From: Cerrena zonata
Taxonomy: Eukaryota; Basidiomycota; Agaricomycetes; Polyporales; Cerrenaceae
Length of the DNA: 64,000 bases
Direction: 5' to 3'
Assembly (NCBI GenBank): GCA_038087015.1
Contig: JASBNA010000025.1
Coordinates: 434,001 to 498,000, forward strand
In this document: positions 1-13,139 of the stretch, piece after piece
Layout of the letters: every line of letters starts with the position of its first letter
Position numbering within the stretch: the stretch's first letter is position 1
Translations under genes and position numbers: made by a program
The notes under the pieces: model-generated
The model's input: only the letters and a program-made list of their open reading frames with translations
What the model was told of the DNA's origin: nothing
Databases searched by the model: none

Positions 1-262
1 AGTTGATACATTCAGGGATGTAATAGGAGGAAGAACGTGCTGATATATCACGGTGAAGTATTCTGGGAGGGAAAGCAAAAGGCAAGAAATTAGGCGTTGG
101 CATGTGTGGATAAGAGCTAGGAAGAACAGAGCTAACGGAATGTTTCGGAAGGCGGCTAGAGGTGTGCGACTGTCTGAGTGAAGCATCGATGGAGTGTAAG
201 CCAGTCGACCACTGTGACCATACTTTTTCGGACGTTGGAGCATACGTATAGAGGCCGAGACA

Positions 263-640
263 TGACGTTTCGTCGAGGAGAAAGAAAACGACAGTGAGTC
301 TGCATTGAATCCCAGACGGAGACCAAGCTTCAAGTTTGAAACCCCGGCCGGCATTTCCCGTGGTAATTGATCGAGTCGAGACTTTCAACCTATTCAAGCC
401 ACTGTCAGACCACCGGTCATTCTCTGAATTGATTTCTCTTCGACACTTGTTTCAATAGTATACAACGATCATGCTAAAAATCCTAACGTCTGATAACTTC
501 CTCCCCATCTACTACTCGTCTTCCTTTACGCTTACTATGTGCCTCGACGCCACACAGAGGCATGCATTTCTCTCCAGCAGCAGGTTTCATTCGTAAATTG
601 TGTATGTTTTACTATACGATCTTCTAGATGCGTCGCTGAA
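263..640 (+). repeat. Dispersed intergenic repeat, copy 1
   Basis: This segment of about 350 bp matches 21741-22120 with roughly 90 percent identity by eye, including small indels. It contains the CCGGCATTTCCCG motif and, about 200 bp later, the shared word CAGAGGCATGCA. A more diverged copy lies at 9340-9600. No terminal repeats or coding capacity are evident. The high identity to the copy 21 kb away implies recent duplication or gene conversion. Confidence 0.75.
342..362 (+). repeat. CCGGCATTTCCCG motif, copy 1
   Basis: One of eight dispersed occurrences with approximate consensus TCAAACCCCGACCGGC followed by ATTTCCCGTG. This copy sits inside the 263-640 repeat. Confidence 0.6.
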
Positions 641-1599
641 CATAACTAAACCATAAATCCAGGATATCCCCCTTACTGCTCGTGCAGACGACTTGTCGAT
701 CATCCCCTGGGACCGACTCTGGATCATAAACAAATTCAATAGGTAAGCACCAATGGGACGTTCTACACGCAAAGGGATATCCCCATCGCACTGTCGCCTT
801 CCTATACTCATGATCGAAGTGTTACAAGTCGCTAATAACGTCCGTTGCCTAGACTTATCGCCCTGATCCCAGGTTTCGCATGTATATGACGCCTTTGAAT
901 GGGAAAGGGGGTACCGAGGTATGTGAAGTACGTCTACCACTGTTCCATCAATGTTGAGACAGCTTCCTGCCTCTAATGCCAAAAGTTCAGTCACAGGAAA
1001 CACTGATAAAAATTTACCAATGGTGCGCTCGCCTTGTCACCTCTCATGCCTACTCGTGAACCTGCCTTCAACCCTGCGTTACCAACACGATTTATGAGTA
1101 CGTACGTCTAACGAACACTTAGAGTCATCTACTTTCGCCATCTGCACTCTGGATCCGGGATCGAATGCACCCATCCTTTCTCTCTCTCCAAACCCAATAC
1201 TGGCTGTCACGACTCTACCATATCCCGTGTGTCGGGACAAACAAACCCCATGGTTCAAGTCGACCTACATATCATGTTACACCGCGCAAAGTCGACCAAC
1301 CCTTCTGATTCCAACACGATGATACTTCGACACCAACGCTCCACTCTCGACCGACCGCCTTCTCTAGGCATGCCACTTGCGCATCAGCAGTAATAGAAAA
1401 TCCATTTCGCTCTTCCCTCGGAAGTCAACGTGCACCTTATGCACGTTCTACTATATGATCCTCCTTGACGTGTCACAAGTTGCAACTAACCGACACCACT
1501 AATATACTGTCACCTCCTTTCAAATGTCTCCTGGAACCTGGTTCGCAGCCGAATGTGTTCCATGTGGAAAGCTCGTCCATAATGTGAGGTCATACTTGA

Positions 1600-2180
1600 G
1601 AGGGGCATTTCACCATGTCACTGTACCGAACCATGAAGTACACGCATCAAAATCTCTGCCCGCACTGAGACTGTCTGTCTCCTTCGAGCTACATTGCAGG
1701 GTACACGATCCATCGATCTTGCGTTTACCTCTCATTCATTCTTCTCCCCTCATGTCCGCTTGGGAAACATTAATGGACCGTTATCTTCTGAAAAGCCAAC
1801 TCGAAGCACATCGAAATGTACGACTCTACCACCATGGATACTTCGTTCCTCCACTATGTGTGTCCCAGTTTCAGTGGACGAACGCTACCCGCTCGTTAAA
1901 CCCCCGAAACCGATTTCAGAAGACAGAGATCACGTTGCAAATACACGGCAAATCTGATATCCTTATCCCGTTCCATGTCGTTGCTGTTCACATCGACGGC
2001 TCGGGAGCTCTATCCATGTTGCGATTTCTCTTCATTCATAGTGCTCGACGTGAACTCCATACCGTGAACATCTTGCGCTCATGGTCTCTGGAGCTGACAT
2101 CTACAAATTTAAGGATCGAGAGCTCCCTGGTATTCGTCGAGATATCCATCCTCAGGATCCTATCGACTTGGCTCAAAACA
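1600..2180 (+). repeat. NLR-A downstream segment duplicated at NLR-B
   Basis: This segment aligns with 13140-13940. Shared words include TTTCAGAAGA and the pair GACGGCTCGGGAGCTCTA and GACGGCTCCGCGGCTCTA. Similarity is patchy, up to about 80 percent in the best 60-bp blocks. It lies just downstream of the NLR-A stop, as its partner does for NLR-B, so the duplicated unit extended past the coding region. Confidence 0.6.
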
Positions 2181-2454
2181 TGATCTACTTAAATAATGTA
2201 TGTTGGAATATATATGACTGTTAATGTTGTATGCAAAACTTTCGATCGCTGTACGCAGTATTCGCCGACTAATAAATATCTTTCTTGTGACTCGTGAGCC
2301 AGAAACTCCTTGCTATCGTTATACTCGTCGAAAAAGGTGAATGTATCATTTCTAACGGTAAACCTATTTGATATCTTCCTTTTGACCAAGCCGTCCCACG
2401 ATCCGAAACGTAACCATCCAATATCGATCGTGGCAAACAACATCTCCAACATTA

Positions 2455-5400
2455 CTACTCCACGCTCAATCTCCCGACTCCCTCGCAGCTCTTTAACCAG
2501 TCCATGTCAGGAATGAAATCTGGTAGCTTCACTCGTCTGTGCTGGATAACATGGGTGCTCCCTGGTGGATCTAGATACTTTCGTAACCAATCATGAGCCC
2601 ACAATAATTTTTCTTCAGCAGAGCCTAAGATCCATCCGGTTGGCTCCTGAGTATCGGCACATCTTATACTCCACCATGGTGGGACGGTGGAAGAATGTAC
2701 GGAGGTTGGTGTACTGGTAGCATCCGCATGTGGAGTTGTACCAACATTGTGGGGGGCGGAGAGATCCCACATGATGATATGACCCTCTGATGCTGATACC
2801 AATTTTGAGTCATGGATGTCGATGTGATCGATGATGGGGTTCCATAAGATGAAGGTATGCAGAAGTGTTCCATCTTCAATGTTGTAAATCAGTATGGTGA
2901 ATTGAAATGTGAGAGCCAGTAGGTTGGTATTAAGAGCAACGTGTCTAGGTATGGTCATCACTGGTTTGACACTGATTTCGAGAGTTCGAGAAACACTCGC
3001 AGTCTTAGTGTCCCAGATAGTAATGCCATATTTTCTTCTCCAGTATCCGAGAGATACTAACACCTCTCCCATCTGAGAGAAAAGAACAGAGACTAAACGA
3101 CCGTATTTCGTGAGGTATAGTGAATATGAAGAAGGCCCGGGGTCTTCTTCGAGATTTACAACTTTGATCTCATCCGACCCGTATGAGAATGAAGCAAGGA
3201 GCCCATTGCTGGAGACTATGAAGTGATCCCCTTCAAAACAAATCTTGCGTGGCTCCTGCTCAGGATTCCCGTTGCTGTGTATTATGAGAGCTTCCTTCGA
3301 CAAGGTCCAGAGGGAAAAGATGATGTGTTCTTCGGAAGTTAGCGGAGACACATACACATAGAAATTGAAGATCTGCCGTGTCTTGCCAGGACCTTTACGC
3401 CTGTAGAGCACCTTGCCTAATGATGTTTGAATTGTTCCATCACCTAGGGCCAAATAAACGGTCTTATTGTCGGCACCAAACACTGCAGACGTGACACTAT
3501 GTTGATACTCCATTGGCCAATATTCTCGCAGGAGCATGCAATCAGTAGAACTGCGGACTTGAACAGTCCCGTCGTCCGATGAGGATAGAAACTTGGTCCC
3601 ATCTGGCGAAAAGGAAGTCGAAGTGACGTGTCTGAAATGACCTCGCATGTTTGCTCGATCAAATCGATCGTGATCTGAGACCTGAGAGCCGTGGCATAAC
3701 TCCCATGTGTAGACTTTGTTACCAATGACTGCGGCAATTTGTTTTCCATCTGGAAGAAAAGTAACTTGTCGTATCCGACCAGGTGCCATTATAGGGTCCT
3801 GGTATGGTTTCTCTAACTCGATCTCGAAGATTTGGATTGTATAATCCGACGAAGCAGCAATCAAGGATCCGTCTGGGGAGAACACTGCGTTTCGAAACAC
3901 AGGTATTGGGCGGAGATCGTTCACAATGGATGGGCCAATAACCTGTTTACCAGACCTGTAATCATACAACGAGACTCCTGTACTGGAGACAAGTAGTATA
4001 TGAGATTTGGTCATCGGACTGAAGCATGGATTGCAGATTTGGCAACCACCAAATTTCCTCAGCAAAGTTATAGTGGCAGTTGTCATATTTATGCTCCATA
4101 CGTCAGCCCCTTTGGATCCGCGCGAAGCCAAGTAAGTCCCATTTGGCGACCAGACAAGGCCGCATCTATCACCACGAGTCTCCTCAGTTACAAGTGAATG
4201 CCTGATTGGAGGTGTCCTCCCCGTTAGATTATAAACCGAGATCATGTTTGATGAAAGTATCGCCAATTGATTGCTATCCAGTGGATGGAATGCAAGCGCA
4301 TGAACCATTTCTAACAGGGTACAACGGAGTTCCGCTTGACCGGTCTCCACATCCCAGATATAGATCTCATGTTTGATGGATCTTGCAACTCTTCTGCAAT
4401 TAGGAGACACAGAGACATAATTTGGCTCCGGTGGGTAATATGCATTCCCCTGATAGTATGGCGCCACTAGTCGAGAGTTGGATTGGGTTGAACCGTCATC
4501 ACAGAGTAACTTGGATTGAATCGAAAGGTAACCGAAGGAGCAATGAGATAGAAGGATCAATCTATCGGGGCTGCAAGTAAGGTAATGCTCGCATGATATT
4601 GTATTTGGTAATGCTCTGAAGAAGACATCATGATTGTGAATCAATTCGGCCACAGCACTGGTTTCAAGTTGAGTATCACAGCAGTCATGTATCTCCGTGA
4701 ATGGGGAACAATGAACTGATACATATACATGTAGGGCGTTGTCTTCGATAGCCTCATAGTGTTCCGCTAGGAACCTTCGTAGTTGGGTCCATAAGGTTGC
4801 GGTCTCGCTATCTTCATCCTATGAACCATCAGTATGACCAAAAATCTATCTGTGCAGCCAGACACTTACCATAAAGAATTCATAAGCGAACTTAGATGCC
4901 GCATGAGCACTAAATACGTCATTAACCAGACTGACTGCTTCCAGCCAGAAGAGTATTTTCTCTTTCGAGAATGACCGCAGTGCTGATCCTACATCCTCCC
5001 GCCAAGTCCGAATCTCCTTCAAGTGACGCCACCAGGCCATCAAAGCATATCTCAACTCCGGAGATATATGCTTCTCAACGCGTTCTTTGAGGTCAGGATA
5101 CTCGCGGTGAGATCGACCTGCTGTCTCGAAATTGCATATATTGAAGCGAAGCTGCTTGGACATCACATGCAAGCAACACCATACGAGGTGGCTGTCTACG
5201 TCGCACTCAGTCAGCGACCAAGGCTGGCCTCCGCTGCGGGTTACATCAGTGAGATAATCACCAAATGATGCGTGGAGTAGGCGAATGGGCCATCCAGGGC
5301 TGTGATCAAAAAGGCAATGGAAGTCTTCGAATATACTGCGGCACGATTTGGCTTGCGAACAGCCCAAAATTCGATCAATATCGATGTCAGAGAGAGGTTT

Positions 5401-7857
5401 CTCGGAAGTTAGAACGATCATTGCCACAGCTCGAAATTGCTCTCCCAGTCCCATATACCAGCCATTCCTGGCGTTCAGCACTGTGGCATATAGTTGATCT
5501 AGACCTCTTGCATGCTCCTTATTGTTCGAATAGAGGACACTATTCAATGTCTCAGCTGGATCATGGGATTCCAGCAGAAACTTCGACAATGTGGATGCCC
5601 AGATAAAGAGTCCCTCCGACATTCGCGCAGCCCAGTTTATATAACGATCGTTTGGCCAGTCGCTTGAAATGCGTTTTACATTTCGTATGTGAGTTAGCTC
5701 AGATGACAAATAGAGACGAATTTCGGGGATCGAATCTGTCATATCAGTCAGGGAGATCGATTCGATCTTTGGATTCTCCGAGAGAAAGTATTTGATATCC
5801 AACTCGGGTCGACTTGTGATGAGGAATCGGAAGTTACTAGGAAGCTTAGTGAACTCGTTTTTGATGAGAGACAGAAGGGATTGCCTCGAAGGTGTATCAC
5901 CATATTCGTCCAAAGCATCAAATACAATGACGATGGGTCCAAGAAGAGATGGTGCAGCTTCATCGAGTGGATGACGAACGAGATGCGCAAACTGCTTTCC
6001 AAGGGGACTGTAAGCAACGCTTCTGTCCTTATCAATGGCGGCGCAGATTCGTGACCGTAGGAATGGATCTGCGTCAGCAAGTTGTGCGGCCATCGTTCGG
6101 ACGACCGCGTCGCGATCGGTTTTATTTCTTTCGAAAAACAGAAATGCTCCTCGTCGACCTACTTCGTGGATGCGGCTTGCAATAGTGTTCGCAATGGTGC
6201 TCTTCCCTGATCCAGCAAGACCATGCAGCCACAGAATATTTCCCCCATTATTATGAACGTCCATTACCCAGTCAATGATCTTCTGTAGAACGACCCTGCG
6301 GGTACCATGGAGACATAGAGGTCGAGAAGCGGCATCCATCACGGCTGGTCTGAGTAGATTGAGTGCGTCAGATTGTACTACACCATGAACAATGTTAGTC
6401 GAAGGAAGAAAGTCGAAATGAAGGACGTACGTAGCTGTTCCACGCCACCAAGGATTTTAGAGCTGACAAGCGCAGTATGTAATTGGACCTTCTCCATTAA
6501 GCACTCTCGAAGCTTGGCAAATGCCTCATTGAACTCATCGATCTTCTTGTTCGAGTCGGACATTTGCTGTGCTACCACTCGTTCTAATCTCGTCATCAGT
6601 TTTGGAATATAGAATGATAGAGACCGGGGCACATACTTGCAAAGCCTGGTCGAAGGTATGTACACATGAATGTGGCACATTCCGTGACTTGATTGAGCAT
6701 GGCAGTAATAATAGACTCAAGGCGTATTGCGTCCTCTTTGACTTTCTTAGCGTCCTCGATGAAGTCGAAAGTGGATTCAATGGTGGCAATGAGATCAAAG
6801 ACCCTTCTGTCTATCAATTGCTGTTGCTGCACAATCTAGGGAATGTTTATGGACAAGAAGCCTAATTGATAATAATGAGACATACCTTGTACAACGACGA
6901 GCAAACCTGCCACGCAAAGTCAACCCAGGGATGCAACTGTGTGACACGATTACACTATTAGCGTACTCAACAAGGGTAACGAAGCAATAAACAGCATACC
7001 TTTGCCAGTTCGTCGACTTTGCTCACGATCCCACTCAACAACTCCAATTTCTCGAGAACTTTCCCTACTTTCTTGTATATACTGTCAGGGCCAAGCTGTT
7101 CTTCCAGGGACATCTTGGCAGCGTTGAACGCACGGTCCGCCGCCTTGTGTTCAGGTGCCTTTGGGGGTAGCTCCTCCCTCTTCGAAGGCGATTCAGGCCT
7201 GCTCGCCTCTTGTATCTCTTCACTAGGGATCCCGTCTTTGTCTGAGATTTGCTCCTCATTTTCGCTCGAACCCTTTTCTTCACCCAATGGGTATATGCAC
7301 TTGGCACTAACCACGAGTGTACCGATAGGGCGTCTCTTCTCCATATCTTTGATACCGTACAACGTTAAATTTCCTGCAACAGTGACAACACATTGAGCTC
7401 AGTCCTTTCAATGGGTATTGGAAGCGACATACTTTCAATAGAGGATATTCCAGACGGTGTCACTAGATCCGATATTGTAGAGTCTGCCTTGCCAATCATG
7501 CGATTAGGGCTAAAGGTATGGGACCGTCTGAGACGAAATCCTATAATCTGGTTCTCATCGATTCCGTCCCTTCGCGCTGTTATCAGTTTCATCCAAAAAT
7601 CACCGAGTGAAATGAGAGCGTACAATGTGAATTCTTCTTCCCACTGGGCATCCAGATGCCGGACCACTTTTGTCTTTCCATGGAGCTCAGATTCGCTTGT
7701 CTCGATTTCGACGTACAGTTTTGGAGTTTTTCGTTCAAGGAAGCAGTTCTTTAGCTGCACATCAGATACTCGATGAACTGAAATATAGAGTTGGTGAATA
7801 CAGAAATTGGGTAAGCAATGAATTGAACGTACTAGTCAAAGTGAGTTTAGGAACCAT
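2455..7857 (-). CDS. NLR-A: C2-like / NACHT / WD40 STAND protein
   Basis: Predicted intracellular NLR-type receptor of the fungal STAND class, families linked to non-self recognition and regulated cell death. I splice nine exons: 7857-7833, 7777-7624, 7569-7433, 7373-7000, 6936-6886, 6835-6637, 6583-6431, 6377-4870 and 4818-2455, giving 1654 residues in frame. Residues 1-105 form a C2-like module (PKLYVEIE, AQWEEEFTL). Residues 105-230 are an acidic, Pro-rich linker, followed by helices carrying HPWVDFAWQV. The NACHT domain starts near 380, with P-loop HGLAGSGKST (Lys about 423), Walker B FDALDE (about 508) and FLITSRPE (about 540). From about 900 to the end are WD40-type repeats (FSPDGTKFLSSSDDGTV, IMWDLS). 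The ATG at 7857 is chosen because the exon-1 phase matches both paralogues. Domain calls come from motifs; the ligand and the effect of the N-terminal module are unknown. Confidence 0.88.
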
Positions 7858-7959
7858 TGCCACAGACGATGACCCCATATGTCAGCGTCGGTCGGCTCGT
7901 AAGTAGGCAATGAAAGGTAACAGTGAAGGGGACAAGTGAATAGGGGATGAGTATGACTG

Positions 7960-8003
7960 GGTTTCCGGTGTGAAAGTTAGTCGCCGTCTTATCGATATCG
8001 GAA
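7960..8003 (-). promoter_or_regulatory. Conserved upstream block of NLR-A
   Basis: This block lies about 100-145 bp upstream of the NLR-A ATG. It matches the same position at NLR-B and NLR-C: a GGTGTGA-like stretch, then on the plus strand CTTATCGATATCG (7988-8000), which is identical in NLR-C. In this copy the flanking arms have drifted and the inverted repeat seen in the other two is weak. Conservation inside otherwise diverged DNA suggests a promoter or 5' UTR element. Confidence 0.5.
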
Positions 8004-9339
8004 ATAAAATACAAACGTCTTTGCCTAGGAAGGCGCCCCGTGACCGGCCAGAACATTCAAAGCAAGACTCAGACTGATATCTATCCACGAAGAACATTCC
8101 GTTCATTCTGTTGTAGAGGGGAAATTGAGCCAAAGCCAGTAGTACCGAAGTTACAGAGAAATAGCGACCACAAAACCCATTTCGAGACTGAGGTACCATC
8201 TGTGAAAGTATATCTGGGAAAACAGTGTTAAATACGTGATTCTTATTCATTACGCGATTGATATATTTTTCCTGGCCTGCAGTAGAGATTCGTAGGATAT
8301 CATTCAAAATAGACACTACCGATGAGGCGTAAAGCAATGTTGAGCGATGCGCGTAGAAACTTTCGAGATCGAAACGGTGGGTTGCTTGCTGTGGACCGTT
8401 CGGTACTTCGAGTCTCGGTTGTACAAATAACGGATCCATGAGATGCTGAAAGCAGAAAGGAGCTCCAATTCGTGTCACAGGAATGTTTCGTAGTAATGAG
8501 AATGTGGTTTCATGCTTGAGTGAGGCGATCAAGCTATCTCCCAATCAAACGCTAGCCATCTTTTCGAAATATCCTAGTAACAAGGTCAATAATATGGATA
8601 ATGTCGGGGGATAGGTGCATACAATTCATTGTAATTCCTTAGGTTCTGATACCTGATCCCGTCTCTATATCGCTCATACAATCCTGTCGTATCATGTCGT
8701 CTAGTCCCTCGCTATCGTCTCGTATCACTTACAAGAATGTTTGCACTTCCAATGGGTGGATATCACCCATTGGCTGAAGCAAACGTTCCATAAGGATGGG
8801 GTACTTGGGGATGATTGTCAGAGTGACACATATATTCCACGAGTAACAAGAGACATGACGGTCAATGCACGATGATAATGACGGGATACGTCTCTTTAGA
8901 TTTCCTGTAAAATTTGTGTTTTGTTCGTGAGGGAAAGGAATGATACAATGTTGTTTTATGTGCAGGATGGATAAGGAGTGTGTATGAATATCGTAAACCT
9001 AGGTTGGAAGAGAGGAGAGTATATTTTGGGATGCAGCACTCAAAAATAAGACATATATCTGCAAAGAGAGAATCATAATGTAGCGAAGAAAAGGGTCGGA
9101 CGTACCTTGGGTGTCCATTCACAGAACTCATATCCATAGTATTTGCGAGAATATCGTGTCCTCAACGACACATACGATCGCGCAAGATGTCAATCTATCA
9201 TTTAGTTTTTGCCAAGGCAAGATTTTGAGTATCAATGGCAAGCAATGTATACAGGCGAGGCATAGAAGGTAAAGAGCGACAGTGACCATAGATGGGTGCT
9301 TAGTTCGAGAGCCAGTTCTTGAAAGTTTGAAGCGCCAGG

Positions 9340-9600
9340 CCAATGACACTTCAAACACCGACCGGCATTTCCCGCTCTCACTCTGACTGTCGAGCTCTCC
9401 CCTCTAATAACACGATGATACCCTGAGAGCCTAACATCTAGAACTGCCTACGAGGCTCCCGTTCAACTAACAACCTTGCATCGACGCCATGCAGAGGCAT
9501 GCACCTTGCTTTGGAAAACAAGTTCCTTTCGTAAATGTTGCGGCCTCATGTATGTTTCGCTGTGCGATCTTCTCGACGTGTCGTCAACAGCTGAACCACA
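9340..9600 (+). repeat. Dispersed intergenic repeat, diverged copy 2
   Basis: It shares with 263-640 and 21741-22120 the CCGGCATTTCCCG core, the later word GCAGAGGCATGCA, and a tail resembling TGTATGTTT..TGCGATCTTCTCGACG. Spacing between the landmarks is about 80 bp shorter than in the other copies. Confidence 0.55.
9351..9374 (+). repeat. CCGGCATTTCCCG motif, copy 2
   Basis: The sequence reads TCAAACACCGACCGGC then ATTTCCCG, a full match to the core, inside the diverged repeat copy. Confidence 0.6.
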
Positions 9601-12180
9601 AATCCATGACTTTTTGCTACTGTTGCACAGGCGACTTTCTTTACTTTGGTCTCAGGGCTCCATAACTCAAGAATTCTATGACGTCCTACATGGAGAGGGG
9701 TATTCCTGCATCCATGATCGAAGCACTACTAGTCGTTGCTGACGCTTATTGCCTCCACTCTGACGGAAAATCCAAGCTGCTCGCATCAACAAGAAGGACA
9801 AGGGAGACTAACCCATTGAAAGTACGTGTATTAAAGGTTATATCGACGATGAGACTAGTAGCTAGTCGCAGGAAACTCGATCCAGCGATTACCCTGTGCC
9901 CTCTTGTGCCTGTTCGTAAAACTACCCTCAATCTTCATTGTCAACACGACTCTCTTCTCTTTGTTATTAGACTCGGGTGAGGACGTCAAAATACACCGCT
10001 CAAATACTTAGAACCACCTTGCACAGTTCTAGGGCGGGGTTCCCGTCCCTCCTCCGGGCTTTCGGTACCATGTGTTCGCCACCAGGCGCCACCAACCCCA
10101 ATATTGACCGTCTGCCTTCAATTTCGCTAGAAAAATCAACGCCATAAGCACGGATCGACAAGAACATATTCTGTGGATCGAGGCTACCAAACCTCAAACA
10201 CGAATCTCCGACCATGTAATGTAGGGGAAGGGTTCGATGGACGTCCGTCCTTGCTCTACATGCCTACTCTCGATTTCCTGCAATGAAAAACTACCCAGAA
10301 GGAAAATCTTACGTCGTGTAAAAGACCACGTACTTGGTCCGGTGCCGATAGGAGAGCTAAATCCATGGTCGCTGTCTTATGCTATGTCTTAGTTTTATAT
10401 GTTGAAGGCTTCGTGGCTTGATCTTCGCTCTAACGCTATAGCCTTCTACTCGAGCTCCTGAATTACGCCATCTTCTACTTACATCTGGATATGCGGTATA
10501 GAACCTATAATGGTATAGTAATAAAATCACGTATCGAACCTAATGGCGCGGAGAAAATGGAGATCTTGCTATTGCCCGCGAGCTCTTTTGTTCTACGAGA
10601 AGTTATCTGTTGCTTCTCGAACTCGGTTTGTTCGTCTATGACACACGCCATCCCATCGTAACTATATGGGATCTCTGGATAGTATGCATCCTATTACTGA
10701 GACCTCTGCGTCCGTCAACCCGTTGTTGGTATTCTGTATATTAATATTAATGGATCGAAAATGATCATTCTTATCCTACACGAGATCTCTCGCGATACTT
10801 TTTCGAAACCTAGATGTTCTTGAGCTTAATGAATTTATTTTTCTGTGTATCTATTTCTTCGAAACAAGCCATCGGTCATGCTGAGAACTGAGTTGCTACA
10901 AGTTATTTTAACTCACCGACTCGAGGCTTTTTTACAATTTGAGGAGCGAATGCGGTCAGTTCCAGATGATTCAGAGCAGGTGTACGTGAAAGTGTGTATA
11001 GATGACAGAAAGATTTCTATCTGAATAGCGATACCTCTACAGCGAAGAACAAGATGAATCAAGACAATCAAGACAGGGGGCCTGAAGTGTAGGGCAGTCG
11101 CATTCCCCTCCGGAAGAACTTTGATGCTTTCATGCCTGAGGGACGAACTCATCGATGGATTCGGGTCGATTTCAAATCACTCACATCCAACTATCGTCGC
11201 ACCCCACACTGGATGGGTTTAGTATTTATCATTGAACTCGAGCAGATCATCGCTAGCTAAAAACAATAATGTCATTCAATCGAGGAATGGTTTCATAACG
11301 GTAAGCAACGTTTACCATAACATACTTCTTATTCTTTCGGATCTTCCGTGACATTCGTCCCAGTCCCCTGTTCGGCCTCACTACTGGATGTGCGTGCATC
11401 GAGATCAGATATAATTTCAATTATACTAGGAAAGGGCATACCAATACAGACACATACGTGATGGAAGGTATAATTTGTGATTCGGCTTCAGAACCCCCAA
11501 GCAAAGTAACAATCCTGAACAGAGCAAGGATATGCGGCTAGTACTCTGATAGCTGAAGTGCTACGGACTTTGTCATTAATCCAAGCAACTGCCCTCATAG
11601 ATCAGTGAGACACAGACCTGATATCCCGCTTTCATAACTTTTACGGTGGATCCTATTGATCGTGAGGATGTGTTAGATAAAATAGGACGAGGCAAGGGGA
11701 TTCTGGATGACGACCAGGTAGAGTTTCGAAAAGGGCACTGTATAATGGCGTAGGAGTAGGCAACAATATAATTCCGGGAGCTGGAGCAGTGCCCGATTCC
11801 AGAGGATATATGACACACAGTGACACACCAGAGGGGACACGGCGAGGATAGAGGTGACGACGTTAAAGGGATAATGATCGGAGCACGTACATCGATTCCG
11901 TAGTTTCCAGCCAGCGGAAGTGATACATTCAAGCATAGAGGAAGCAGGGGCAGGTGCTGATATATCATAGTGGGTCATTCTGGACAGGGAAAGCAGATAC
12001 TGAACGGAGGGCAAGAGACCGAGCGTTAGCAAGTGTGTACAAGATACAGGGAGAACAGTCGTTGTTAGCATGATTGGAAGAGGCTGGTGGATGACTAAGA
12101 TCTTTTAAGGTACGTATACGATAGGTGTACAATTGGTGGACGACTAGGAAGAAAACGAAGCGGTTCTGTTACTGCAATCC

Positions 12181-12202
12181 AAACTCCGTCCGGCATTGCC
12201 CG
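12181..12202 (+). repeat. CCGGCATTTCCCG motif, copy 3 (variant)
   Basis: The sequence reads AAACTCCGTCCGGCATTG then CCCG, with one substitution in the core. The surrounding DNA is not otherwise similar to the main repeat. Confidence 0.5.
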
Positions 12203-12955
12203 GGTGTTCGATACGCGTTTCCATGCCGACAGGGACAACGACATCGGTGCGTCATGTTGCATAGTTCATCAGTTCTTGGTCGACAAATGAGAACGACATG
12301 ACAAAACGGAGATCTGCAAAGAAGGGGAAGATTCCAACGACGTCACGGTGAGATAGCTCTTCTTAATGTCACCAAAACTGTACAAATCCAGAATCTTGCG
12401 ACTTGTGATTGGAATAACGAATGGAAAGAGTGATCGTACCTAAAATGTCCGTTCATACGGCTCCGACTTTTGCCCCATCAGGCCCTCTATGACAGTCTTC
12501 CCCTGCAGCGGTAGCAACGACGGGAACAGAGCTGTTGCTCTAATCGTTAGTTTTTGGGAGGTGAAGGGATCTATTTGATAGCAGAACTCGCTGTGGTGAA
12601 TACGTGCCAAGGAACGAGAGTATGAGATGTATATTTAGACAAGGGGAACAACGGCGACTTCAAGTTGAAGTGCATACGCTGGTGTTCCAAAGAAATCGAG
12701 TTGAAATTATGTTGCATCGGGATAGTCAGATGTTCGAGAATACAGAACCGGGGATACAAGGAAGCCAAAGTGAGAGCCCGACTGATCAGAGACAGACTAG
12801 AGAGTAGCGAACGTCATAGCTGAAGCTGAAGGCCATGCCAGGAGTAAGCTGATCCCACCTCAGTATACACCAGCTATCTACTTACTAGTAGCAGTCGAAT
12901 TATTCGAGTCGGAGTACTCAGTAGGGACTCTGAACAACCAGCGTGCCACTGTAGC

Positions 12956-12981
12956 TTCAAACCCCGCCGGCATGTTCCGTG
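12956..12981 (+). repeat. CCGGCATTTCCCG motif, copy 4 (variant)
   Basis: The sequence reads TTCAAACCCCGCCGGCATG then TTCCGTG. It shares this TGTTCCGTG ending with copy 6 at 25961. Confidence 0.5.
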
Positions 12982-13139
12982 GTCAATATTGTGGCGTTAG
13001 ACAGCTAGGCGTACCGCTTCCGTATCTAAATCTCGTCTAAAATATGATGTCGTCCATGAGAGGCGTACTCTACCTCCGAGTCCTCTCGTATGAGTCAATC
13101 ACCTCATATAAATGACGTCTCACAACGTAAGCGGATACC

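Larger units (their letters stand above)
1..2454. other. Non-coding flank downstream of NLR-A, built of duplicated decaying DNA
   Basis: No convincing gene is visible. Open frames on both strands (for example 587-1003 minus and 1524-2183 plus) lack recognisable motifs, and their homologous segments elsewhere in the window are not open. Parts of the stretch match other regions: 1-200 resembles 11919-12100, 263-640 is nearly identical to 21741-22120, 1021-1350 resembles 9890-10215, and 1600-2180 resembles 13140-13940. It therefore looks like one copy of a segment that was duplicated together with the NLR gene and has since drifted. Confidence 0.6.

Noticed and set aside
587..1003. 138-codon open frame on the minus strand
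   Set aside because: No motif, and the related DNA at 9570-9950 has lost the frame.
1524..2183. 219-codon open frame on the plus strand
   Set aside because: The duplicated segment at 13140-13940 does not preserve the frame, so selection on a protein is unlikely.
2455..4818. Highly identical internal WD40 repeats, as in known fungal incompatibility receptors
   Set aside because: The blades of the NLR genes differ strongly from one another, so there is no sign of recent internal repeat shuffling.
7882..8544. 220-codon open frame on the minus strand upstream of NLR-A
   Set aside because: It overlaps the conserved promoter block, contains no domain, and the homologous positions of NLR-B and NLR-C are not open.
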